A stretch of DNA of 64,000 bases. Source: Longibacter salinarum. Lineage in GTDB: Bacteria; Bacteroidota; Rhodothermia; Rhodothermales; Salinibacteraceae. Below the pieces are notes generated by a model that was not told where the DNA came from, made no database searches, and saw only the letters and a list, made by a program, of their open reading frames with translations. The translations under genes were made by a program, and so were the position numbers. Positions 45,546-53,468 of this stretch are shown here, piece after piece. How positions within the stretch are numbered: the stretch's first letter is position 1; every line of letters starts with the position of its first letter. Location of the stretch: NCBI RefSeq assembly GCF_002554795.1, contig NZ_PDEQ01000005.1, positions 62,001-126,000 on the forward strand. The letters run 5' to 3'.

Positions 45546-45848
45546 GCGTCTGCGATCATGAGCGGCGAGGCGATTTGAACGTTTTTTCTCGCAACATCGG
45601 CCGGTCTGGCGGGGGCGTTACATTGCGATAACGGCACCGGCCCATTATCTTCGATTTCGCATCACAATAAGACGGCTTCGCTGCTTGTACGGAAGTTTCG
45701 TCCAACTATTGATGCCTGATGCCGCGCGGTGCATCGTGGGGTCTTCAACCGAAGTCCCGAGGTGAAACGTGCTGGCGTCTTTTGTTTGGGCCCTGCCCGA
45801 CCCTTCCTGTCCCTGCCCGTTTCGGTCTCGACCCGACCTCCTCAAATT
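45546..45848. other. Leader of the SNF-type transporter gene with a three-way-junction-like fold
   Basis: GTTTC (45695-45699) can pair with GAAAC (45764-45768). Inside, GATGC (45711-45715) pairs with GCATC (45731-45735), and GGGTCTTC (45739-45746) pairs with GAAGTCCC (45751-45758) around an AACC loop. The transporter start is 80 bp downstream. This could be a cis-acting RNA; I do not recognise the class. Confidence 0.4.
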
Positions 45849-47258
45849 ATGGCAACACCCACCGCAGAACGCGAACAGTGGGGCTCCCGCATCGGATTTG
45901 TCCTCGCCGCTGCCGGCTCCGCAATCGGTCTGGGAAATATCTGGCGCTTCCCTTTTAAGACCGGTGAAAATGGCGGCGCGGCCTTCGTCATCCTGTACCT
46001 GGCCTGTATCCTCTTCATCTGCCTGCCATATCTGTTCGCTGAGCTTTCGCTCGGTCGCAACAGCCAGAAGAATCCGGTGGGCGCGATCAAAGCCATTAAG
46101 GAGAAGGGGCCGTGGTCCCTCGTCGGCGGGCTCTGCGTGCTGACGGGCGTCTTCATTCTTAGCTACTACGGGGTGATCGCTGGCTGGGCCTTCGGTTACA
46201 TCTTCAAAGACATCGTCGCCCCGGCGGTGGATGCCAGCCAGTACTTCTCGAACTTCATCGCGAACCCAATCGCGGTGATTCCGCTGCTCGGTCTGTTCAT
46301 GCTGCTCACGATCGGCGTGGTCGTCGGTGGTGTGGAGCAAGGCATCGAGCGCTGGGCGAAGGTGCTGATGCCCGTCTTGCTCGTTCTGATGCTCGTCGTC
46401 ATCTTCCGCTCGGTTACGCTTCCGGGCGCCGGTGCCGGTCTTGACTTCTACCTGAACCCGGACTTCTCGAAGATCGACGGCGGTGTTATCGTCGAGGCCC
46501 TCGGTCAGGCGTTCTTTTCACTCAGTCTCGGTATGGGCGCCATGATCACGTACGGCTCCTACCTTCCGAAGCGGGAGAATCTGCTTGTCTCCGGTGGGTA
46601 CGTCGCGCTCTTCGATACCGCAATTGCTCTCATGGCGGGCCTGATGATCTTTCCGGCCGTATTTGCGATGGGCGCTACCCCGAACGAAGGCCCCGCGCTC
46701 ATCTTCGTCGTGCTGCCGCAGGTGTTCGAGGCCATGCCGCTCGGGAGCTTCATCGGCGCCGTGTTCTTCATCCTTCTGTCGATTGCCGCCCTGACATCGA
46801 CCGTCTCGCTGCTGGAGGTGGTGGTCTCGTATTTTGTGGACGACACCTCCTTCACCCGAAAGAAGGCCGCCTGGCTCGTCGGTGGATTCACGTTCGCCTT
46901 CGGTGTACCGTCCGCCCTCGCGAATGGCGCAGTCGGCTGGCTCACAGACATGTCGTGGCTCGTGAGTAACGACATCGTCGGTCAAAACCCCAGCTTCCTT
47001 GACATTATGGACTTCATCTGGGGCAACATGTCCCTCGGCATGGGCGCCCTGCTCCTGAGCATCTTCGTCGGCTGGGTATGGGGAAGCGAAAATGCCATTG
47101 AAGAACTCCAACAGGGCTCGGGCGACACCTTCAAAGGAGCGATCACGAAGTCGTGGAGCATCTTCCTGAAGTACATCTGCCCGATCTTTATCCTGGTGAT
47201 CCTGGCTAACATCGTTGGAATCAACCTCATCGAATGGGTAATCAACCTGTTCAGTTGA
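45849..47258 (+). CDS. Sodium-dependent transporter, SNF/NSS (LeuT) family
   Basis: 469 residues from ATG 45849, with about 12 hydrophobic helices. Helix 1 is WGSRIGFVLAAAGSAIGLGNIWRFPFKTGENGG, the most conserved part of the family with Na+-site residues. Helix 6 is GQAFFSLSLGMGAMITYGSYL, and ALTSTVSLLEVVVSYF matches helix 8. It imports an amino acid with sodium. The specificity is unknown. The long upstream leader may be regulatory. Confidence 0.95.
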   Translation: MATPTAEREQWGSRIGFVLAAAGSAIGLGNIWRFPFKTGENGGAAFVILYLACILFICLPYLFAELSLGRNSQKNPVGAIKAIKEKGPWSLVGGLCVLTGVFILSYYGVIAGWAFGYIFKDIVAPAVDASQYFSNFIANPIAVIPLLGLFMLLTIGVVVGGVEQGIERWAKVLMPVLLVLMLVVIFRSVTLPGAGAGLDFYLNPDFSKIDGGVIVEALGQAFFSLSLGMGAMITYGSYLPKRENLLVSGGYVALFDTAIALMAGLMIFPAVFAMGATPNEGPALIFVVLPQVFEAMPLGSFIGAVFFILLSIAALTSTVSLLEVVVSYFVDDTSFTRKKAAWLVGGFTFAFGVPSALANGAVGWLTDMSWLVSNDIVGQNPSFLDIMDFIWGNMSLGMGALLLSIFVGWVWGSENAIEELQQGSGDTFKGAITKSWSIFLKYICPIFILVILANIVGINLIEWVINLFS

Positions 47259-47298
47259 TCCGTCGCCCTTCGCTCTAACTGGCTTGCGCACCGGTTTT

Positions 47299-47736
47299 AT
47301 GGCTCGCCGTAGAACGCTCGCTGTTTGTGCCGTCGTCCTTCTGATCGTGGCTCTCGCCCCGGTGGGGACGACGGCGCAGCAGCTGGGCCGTAGGGCCCCG
47401 GTCGCATCGGTTGCTGCTACGCCAACGGGCGGCAGCGATGTATTTCGCCGTGTCGCGCCTTCTGCACCTCAGCGAGACGACTGGGTGGCAATGGATAAGG
47501 CGAAGCACGTTAGCGGCAGCCTCCTGCTCACGCTGTCGACTCAGTACATCCTCGTCGTCAAGGCTGGTTGGACGGAGCCGGACGCACTGCCCGTCTCCGT
47601 CACATCGGCGGCCGTGATTGGCATATCAAAAGAGCTGTCCGATCGATACGCGAGTCCAACCGGGTTCTTCAGCGCGAAGGATCTGGTCGCTGATACTCTG
47701 GGGATTGCGCTTGGCGTCATCGTGATCCTGCTGTAG
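47299..47736 (+). CDS. YfiM/DUF2279-like membrane protein
   Basis: 145 residues from ATG 47299; a TTG at 47284 is also in frame. A signal sequence (AVCAVVLLIVALAPVGTTAQQ) is followed by a 40-residue linker. The family core follows: DKAKHVSGSLLLTLSTQYI, GISKELSDRYASPTGFFSAKDLVADTLGIALGV. It lies 40 bp after the transporter on the same strand, probably in one transcript. Function unknown. Confidence 0.8.
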   Translation: MARRRTLAVCAVVLLIVALAPVGTTAQQLGRRAPVASVAATPTGGSDVFRRVAPSAPQRDDWVAMDKAKHVSGSLLLTLSTQYILVVKAGWTEPDALPVSVTSAAVIGISKELSDRYASPTGFFSAKDLVADTLGIALGVIVILL

Positions 47737-48016
47737 CACCACGCTTTTCCTGGCGGACGTGACGCCCATGAGAATATCGTTTTGCTAGTGATGTCGCGGC
47801 TACGTTTTGCGGCTCATGCTCGTCGAGCCGAGTGGCTGGATGTAAAGAAAACCAATTGCGTTAATGAACCGGAGACGGTGGATCATTCCCGTTTCAGCTT
47901 TGGTTCCTACTTTGGTCTGTGTCCCCGACCGATTGCGATGCTGAACGCCTGGGACTCGTCCCGGCCCCTCTTCGTCGTGGTCTCTCGCCCCCGTCTGGAG
48001 CTACTCCTCCCGCCTC

Positions 48017-49531
48017 ATGAGCGATTATAAGGTCAAAGAAGAGTGCGGCATTTTCGGCGCATTCAACGACCCCGCCGCCGCCCGCCACACCTACTACGGC
48101 TTGCACGCACTTCAGCACCGTGGCCAGGAGTCGTCGGGCATCGTGTCGAGCACCTTCGACGAGCAGATGCAGCAGCCGGTGATGCCGTCGTACAAGGACT
48201 TCGGTCTTGTCCTTGACGTGTTCGACGACCCGGCGATCTTCGAAACCCAGTTGCTCGGAAACGCAGCGATCGGCCACAACCGGTATTCGACCAGTGGAGC
48301 CTCCACGAATCGGTCGAACATCCAGCCGTTCGTTGTACACCACCGGAACGGCAACCTCGGCCTCGCCCACAACGGCAACCTGAGCAACGCCCGGAAGCTG
48401 CGGGATCGATTCCGGGACAAAGGGACCCTGTTCCAGACGACGAGCGACTCCGAGCTCATCCTCCACCTCACGAGCCAGAGCGATGAGGAGACGCACTTCG
48501 AGCAAATCCGCGATGCGCTGTCGCAGATCGAGGGCGCCTATTCCCTGGTTCTACTAACCGACGATCACCTGATCGCCGTCCGCGACGCCAATGGATTCCG
48601 CCCCCTCGCCCTCGGCCGACTCGGGGATCCCGACCAAGAGGGAGGCGCCGCATACTTCGTCGCGAGCGAAACGTGCGCGTTCGACATGATCGGCGCGGAG
48701 TACATTCGCGACATTGAGCCTGGAGAAATCCTCGTGATCGACCGCGAAGGATGCGCCAACGGAGGCGACTTTGACAGTTACCAGATCCCGTCGAAGCACG
48801 GCGTCAGCCAGTGCGTCTTCGAATACGTCTACTTCTCGCGCCCGGACTCCAAGATTTTCGGGGAGATGGTCGACAAGGTGCGTCGGCGCATCGGCGAAGA
48901 GCTCGCCCGCGAAGCGCCGGTGCCCGAGGTCTCGGAGGACGAGAAGACGCCCATCGTGATCCCGGTCCCCGACTCGGCCAACACGTCTACGCTCGGCTAC
49001 GCCATGGAGTGCCAGAAGATGGGACTTCGGTGTCGCTTCGAGCTCGGACTTATCCGGAATCACTATGTCGGACGTACGTTCATCGCGCCCGGGCAGGATC
49101 GGCGCGAGATGAAGGTGCGCTGTAAGTTCAACACGGTCGAAGGCCTTCTGCGCGACCGCACGGTCATCGTCATGGACGACTCGATTGTTCGTGGTACGAC
49201 GGCACGGTACCTGGTGAACATGCTGCGTGAGTCCGGAGCGAAGAGCGTTCACTTCCGCGTGTCTTCCCCACGCGTCATCAGTCCCTGTTTCTATGGGATG
49301 GACTTTCCAAACAAGAGCGAACTGCTGGCAAACCAGTTCGAGGACGCGGATGAAATCGGAGAGTGGCTGGGCGTCGACTCGCTTGCATATCTCTCCGTAG
49401 ACGGGCTCATGAAAGCTGTTCATGGCGCAAACAAGCAGGACCACGGCTACTGCAACGCCTGCTTCACGGCGAACTACCCGGTTCCCGTCGACATGTCGAC
49501 GACCAAGGAAGAAAACGAGTGGCAGGTATAA
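48017..49531 (+). CDS. purF: Amidophosphoribosyltransferase
   Basis: 504 residues. It catalyses the first committed step of purine synthesis, PRPP plus glutamine to phosphoribosylamine. ECGIFGAFNDP carries the N-terminal Cys nucleophile (Cys10), so a short propeptide should be removed. HALQHRGQESSGI, GHNRYSTSG and HNGNLSNA are glutaminase motifs. IPVPDSANTS and the PRPP loop VIVMDDSIVRGTTARYLVNML form the synthase half. purQ at 17.7 kb belongs to the same pathway. Confidence 0.97.
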   Translation: MSDYKVKEECGIFGAFNDPAAARHTYYGLHALQHRGQESSGIVSSTFDEQMQQPVMPSYKDFGLVLDVFDDPAIFETQLLGNAAIGHNRYSTSGASTNRSNIQPFVVHHRNGNLGLAHNGNLSNARKLRDRFRDKGTLFQTTSDSELILHLTSQSDEETHFEQIRDALSQIEGAYSLVLLTDDHLIAVRDANGFRPLALGRLGDPDQEGGAAYFVASETCAFDMIGAEYIRDIEPGEILVIDREGCANGGDFDSYQIPSKHGVSQCVFEYVYFSRPDSKIFGEMVDKVRRRIGEELAREAPVPEVSEDEKTPIVIPVPDSANTSTLGYAMECQKMGLRCRFELGLIRNHYVGRTFIAPGQDRREMKVRCKFNTVEGLLRDRTVIVMDDSIVRGTTARYLVNMLRESGAKSVHFRVSSPRVISPCFYGMDFPNKSELLANQFEDADEIGEWLGVDSLAYLSVDGLMKAVHGANKQDHGYCNACFTANYPVPVDMSTTKEENEWQV

Positions 49532-49884
49532 AAAGAGCGGGGAAATGAGAGCCGGTTCCTTGGAAACGGACGGTTTCTGACCACGTCCTGCTCGATCGAA
49601 GAAGACGGAGCGTTCGACGCCACATTTTCTCACGCGTCGATTCACACAATCGGTGTCCGGTTGGTGCACGTTAGAACGCTAGTCTATTTGAGGCATATCA
49701 ACGCCAGATCTTGAGATCCATGTGCACAGCACGTTCATGCGCACGGATATACCATATTGGTTGTAGTTCATTTCCCTCTGGTTTAATCTTTTGAATGGAT
49801 ACCGCGTCTTTCGCGAGCGCTGAAGCACAGCGCCTCTGAAACGTGTCATCCACTCGCCCCTCATCCTTCCCGACTCTCCCGACT
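49532..49884. other. Intergenic region between purF and the OmpA-type gene
   Basis: 353 bp. The stretch 49720-49810 is AT-rich and may include the promoter of the OmpA-type gene. I see no gene and no strong repeat. Confidence 0.4.
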
Positions 49885-51336
49885 ATGCCTGTACTGTTAC
49901 GCCGAACCGCATTCTTTCTCCTTTTATTGCTTGTGCCGGCTACTGCCGTATCTGGCCAGAATATCGATGAGGAAGTCGCGTCGCTGAACACACGAATGGA
50001 GACGGCGCGCTCCAACAATCTGAATCTCATCGCTCCAAAAGCCTTTCTCGAAGCGCGCGAATATCTCAATGAGGCGCGGGAAATGCTCCGTGATGGCGAC
50101 AAGATCGCCGATATTCGCGAGGCGGTGCAGAAGGGTCAGCGAAACCTGAATGAGGCCGAACAGCTCGAAGACATCGGTAATGTCATTCTTGAGGACGCCA
50201 TTGCTGCCCGCTCGGACGCCCTCGCGGCTCGCGCTCCGGAGTTCGCAAAGGAGCAATGGATGGAAGCACAGGAAGTGATGCAAGAAGCCGGGCGCGAGAT
50301 CGAGAAAGGAGACCAAAACGACGCGCGCGACAAAGCTCGCGAGTCGACGCAGATGTATCGACGGGCGGAGCTTACCGCTATTCGCGCCGATGTCCTCGGT
50401 CGAGCTCGTCAGGCCCGATCGCAGGCCCAGGCGGTCGAAGCCTCCGAATGGGCGACCAAGACCTACAACGACGCCCAGTCGAAGCTGCGAGAAGCCGAGC
50501 AGCGTCTCAAGGGGGATCGGTACGACCGGTCTAGCGCCCGAACGGTCGCCGAGCAAGCCACGGACCAGTACGTTCACGCCCGCGACATCAGCCGGCAGGC
50601 GCAGCGCGTCGATGAGGATGTCGAAGTTCGCTTTGAACAGGAGCGACTCGAAATGGAGAGTGCAATGGAGCCGGTGCTCGAGGCGCTGAACCTCGATGTG
50701 ACGTTCTCCGAAGGGTTTGCCCCCGTCGCCGAGCAGATGGACGCAGCGATTCAGAGCGTCTACGCGGACCGCGAAAACCTTCAGAGCAGCCTCGCCGACC
50801 GTCAGCGCGAGATTCGCCGTCTGCGCGCGAAGGTGGATTCGATGGACGCGCGTCTCGCTGAACTGGAAGAGCGCGAGCAGGAAGTCAGCGCTGAACTGCG
50901 ACAGCGTCGAGAACGCGAGCGCACCCTTGAGCGGGCCCGAGGCATCTTCGGAGACCAGGAAGCGGAAGTCCTCCTCCGTGGAGATGAACTCATCGTCCGA
51001 ATGAACGGGCTTTCGTTCCCCGTCGGCTCCTCCGAGATTCGACCGGCAAACTTTGGCCTGCTGACGAAGCTGCAGCAGGTACTCCGCGAATTCCCCGACG
51101 CCCCCGTCACCGTGGCCGGGCACACGGATGCGCGTGGTAACGACGCGTCCAACCAGCAACTGAGCGAGCAGCGCGCCATGGCCGTGCAGGAATACCTCTT
51201 GGCCAACATGAGCGTGCTGAAACCGACGCAGATTAAGGCGGTCGGATATGGAGAATCACGTCCGCTCGCGACGAATGAGACTGAGAAAGGTCGAGCACAG
51301 AACCGTCGCATCGACGTGACGATCTCGCTGCCATAG
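49885..51336 (+). CDS. OmpA family protein with long coiled-coil N-terminal region
   Basis: 483 residues from ATG 49885. The signal peptide (FFLLLLLVPATAVSG) is followed by about 230 residues of charged helical repeats rich in Ala, Glu, Arg and Gln, resembling DUF4398-type regions. A coiled coil follows (about 290-365, DRQREIRRLRAKVDSMDARLAELEEREQEV). The C-terminal OmpA peptidoglycan-binding domain has VGSSEIRPANFGLLTKL, VAGHTDARGND, LSEQRAMAVQEYL and GYGESRPLATNETEKGRAQNRRIDVTI. It probably tethers the outer membrane to the wall. Confidence 0.92.
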   Translation: MPVLLRRTAFFLLLLLVPATAVSGQNIDEEVASLNTRMETARSNNLNLIAPKAFLEAREYLNEAREMLRDGDKIADIREAVQKGQRNLNEAEQLEDIGNVILEDAIAARSDALAARAPEFAKEQWMEAQEVMQEAGREIEKGDQNDARDKARESTQMYRRAELTAIRADVLGRARQARSQAQAVEASEWATKTYNDAQSKLREAEQRLKGDRYDRSSARTVAEQATDQYVHARDISRQAQRVDEDVEVRFEQERLEMESAMEPVLEALNLDVTFSEGFAPVAEQMDAAIQSVYADRENLQSSLADRQREIRRLRAKVDSMDARLAELEEREQEVSAELRQRRERERTLERARGIFGDQEAEVLLRGDELIVRMNGLSFPVGSSEIRPANFGLLTKLQQVLREFPDAPVTVAGHTDARGNDASNQQLSEQRAMAVQEYLLANMSVLKPTQIKAVGYGESRPLATNETEKGRAQNRRIDVTISLP

Positions 51337-51494
51337 CAGCCTTTGTGCTCCAGCGACGGAGCCTTTACATTTGAGTTTCCGCCGGCGCGGGTCACGAGAA
51401 CGACACATCATTCTCGGGCCCGCGCCTTGCGTTTGGGCATGGGGCTTCCTTCGTTTTCAACTCCATCCCCTGCAGCGCCGACAGTGGCTCAGCC

Positions 51495-52463
51495 ATGCCC
51501 GACGCCTATTTTATTCCATTCCTGGTTATTGCCAGCATCGGTCTTCTCATTGTGCTGGGCACGACCGTGGCCGTCCTGTACGCGGGGAGACGCCTGTCTG
51601 GCCCGAGTGAGGGTGTCGAAGCAGATGCGCGCATACTGCAGGTGGAAGAGGCGACCTCTCCGGTCAACGAGGCAAGTATGGGGGTCGATCTGGAACTCGA
51701 GTGGCTCAATGGGCCACACGCTGGCTCTACGTCTCGCCCGATCGTGTACATGAGCCAGGCCGAAGCCGAACAGCTCGAAGCACTGGATCAAGCGACGTTT
51801 TTCGTCGATGCGAAGAACGCCAACAGCGTGCGGTTCTCTTCCCCCGAAGAAGCGCTGCCCGAGCAAGAGAAGCTCAAGCGTCAGTCGATCGACTGGCTCA
51901 ACCTCTCGGATGACGATAAAGCCGAGAGGGTAGCATCATTCTTCGAACATTGGTCACAGCACCTGGAAAACCCACGGCGCGGCACCGACGGAACGGACCC
52001 AACGCTGCGCGGCCAACTCGACGGAGCAGATGTCACGGTCACCGGTCAGCAGACCCTCGGCACCATGTCTGTCATGGTCACGCCCCCCACGCCGCTGAGG
52101 CACCTTCCACACAACCTGCTCCTCCAGGTCAGCCACGACCGCGAACAGAATCAGGAAGCCTGGCAGAGCGGGTTGAGAAAAACCGACGCCGTCGGCCAAG
52201 CTCGGCGCTATCTCGACACCAACGTCTACCAGACCTTTCTACCGGAAGAGGAGACGGACGCCATCCGGCGATTCGAACAGATCCCGCGCGATCTGCGACA
52301 GCAGCTCATCGACGTTTTGGAAACGTCCAAGAGTCGGGCACACCTCCGTTCTGATCATCTTTTTCTGCACACGTCGGCGCGTATCCTGAGCGAACCAGAT
52401 CCGGACAACGACATCAAACGAATTGTGAGGCTGATCCGCTCGTTGCTTGAGCGCATGAAGTGA
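51495..52463 (+). CDS. Membrane-anchored protein of unknown function
   Basis: 322 residues. One N-terminal helix (about 6-30, YFIPFLVIASIGLLIVLGTTVAVLYAG) is followed by a small beta domain containing VEADARILQVEEATSPVNEASMGVDLEL. The rest is a mostly helical, charged soluble domain with no motif I recognise. The start is well supported by the helix. It lies 158 bp after the OmpA-type gene and 71 bp before the Fic gene, all on the plus strand. Confidence 0.75.
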   Translation: MPDAYFIPFLVIASIGLLIVLGTTVAVLYAGRRLSGPSEGVEADARILQVEEATSPVNEASMGVDLELEWLNGPHAGSTSRPIVYMSQAEAEQLEALDQATFFVDAKNANSVRFSSPEEALPEQEKLKRQSIDWLNLSDDDKAERVASFFEHWSQHLENPRRGTDGTDPTLRGQLDGADVTVTGQQTLGTMSVMVTPPTPLRHLPHNLLLQVSHDREQNQEAWQSGLRKTDAVGQARRYLDTNVYQTFLPEEETDAIRRFEQIPRDLRQQLIDVLETSKSRAHLRSDHLFLHTSARILSEPDPDNDIKRIVRLIRSLLERMK

Positions 52464-52534
52464 CCGACGGAGACATCCAGACGTCCTGCCGCCTCATTGC
52501 CACCTACAGGTTTATCCAGTCGACCCCAATCGCC

Positions 52535-53395
52535 ATGTCCGACCAACGCTCCGGCCGCGCCCGCCGCGTGACCATGCCCTGCCAGTGGTACGAGGTTTTC
52601 ATCCCTGCGCCACTTCCTCCCGACCCGCCGTTATCGTTTTCGGCCAACGACGTGCAGGCGATGGAGGAAGCAAAGGAATCTCTTGACCATTTGGCAATCA
52701 GCCTCGAAACCACTCCGGAGGTGCATTCTCCCCTTCGCCTGGAGGAAGCCGCGGCCTCGTGCCGGTTGGACGGGCTAGAGGTGTCCACCGAGGAGCTTGC
52801 GGCAACGATCGGCGAGGACGACGTGAGCGACGATATGCGAGAGGCGGCCGGATATGTAGACGCGCTCCAGTATATCGAAGAGCAGATCCGAGACGGGTAC
52901 CCGGTCACCCTCCGGATGCTTCGCGACGTTCATGCTCGACTGCTTCCGAGCGAGCGAGGTCGGGGCAAGCTCCCGGGCTCGTTCCGTCGGCAACAAACGT
53001 GGGTTGGCGGAGCGTCGCCGGTCGAGGCCGAATTTGTGCCTCCAGCGCCGGACGACATCATGGACGTGATGGGACCGCTCGAGCGTTTCCTGAACGATCA
53101 GCCTGTGGAAACGACACCTCTTGTGAAGGCGGCGCTGGGATCGGCGCAGCTGCACATGACACAGCCGTTTCTGACTGCGAACGGTCGAATGTCCCGCCTG
53201 GTCGTAATTATGGTTTTACTCGCCAGCGACCTTCTCTCCACGGCAGCTCTTCCACTCAGTCGGACGATTGAGGACCACCGTGAAGAACATGACGAAGCGC
53301 TCCGGGCGGTCCGCACCGAAGGCGCCTGGGAGGACTGGGTCCGGCACCTGACTCGCATGATATCGGAAGCGGCCGAGCGGGCAATGAAGTCATAA
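52535..53395 (+). CDS. Fic family protein with degenerate catalytic motif
   Basis: 286 residues from ATG 52535. The N-terminal Fic_N-like part has FIPAPLPPDPPL and an inhibitory-helix-like SCRLDGLEVS (75-84), with Asp79 where the family has Glu. YIEEQIRDGYPVTLRMLRDVHARLL and GKLPGSFRRQQTWVGG are typical of class II Fic proteins. The catalytic loop reads QPFLTANGRMSR, where HPFxDGNGRxxR is expected: catalytic His is Gln210, Asp/Glu is Thr and Gly is Ala, while NGR remains. AMPylation by the usual mechanism is therefore doubtful. It converges on recG. Confidence 0.88.
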   Translation: MSDQRSGRARRVTMPCQWYEVFIPAPLPPDPPLSFSANDVQAMEEAKESLDHLAISLETTPEVHSPLRLEEAAASCRLDGLEVSTEELAATIGEDDVSDDMREAAGYVDALQYIEEQIRDGYPVTLRMLRDVHARLLPSERGRGKLPGSFRRQQTWVGGASPVEAEFVPPAPDDIMDVMGPLERFLNDQPVETTPLVKAALGSAQLHMTQPFLTANGRMSRLVVIMVLLASDLLSTAALPLSRTIEDHREEHDEALRAVRTEGAWEDWVRHLTRMISEAAERAMKS

Positions 53396-53468
53396 CGAGC
53401 GACGCCGTGCCATATCACACCTCTATGTCGTCTCCTTCGCCCTTCGCACTCCGCTTTTCGCCCTCGGA

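Noticed and set aside
48554-49669. A 371-codon frame antisense to purF
   Set aside because: purF on the plus strand is unambiguous and the antisense translation resembles nothing.
49924-51159. A 411-codon frame antisense to the OmpA-type gene
   Set aside because: The plus strand has a signal peptide and an OmpA domain; the antisense product is Leu/Arg-rich and not a known family.
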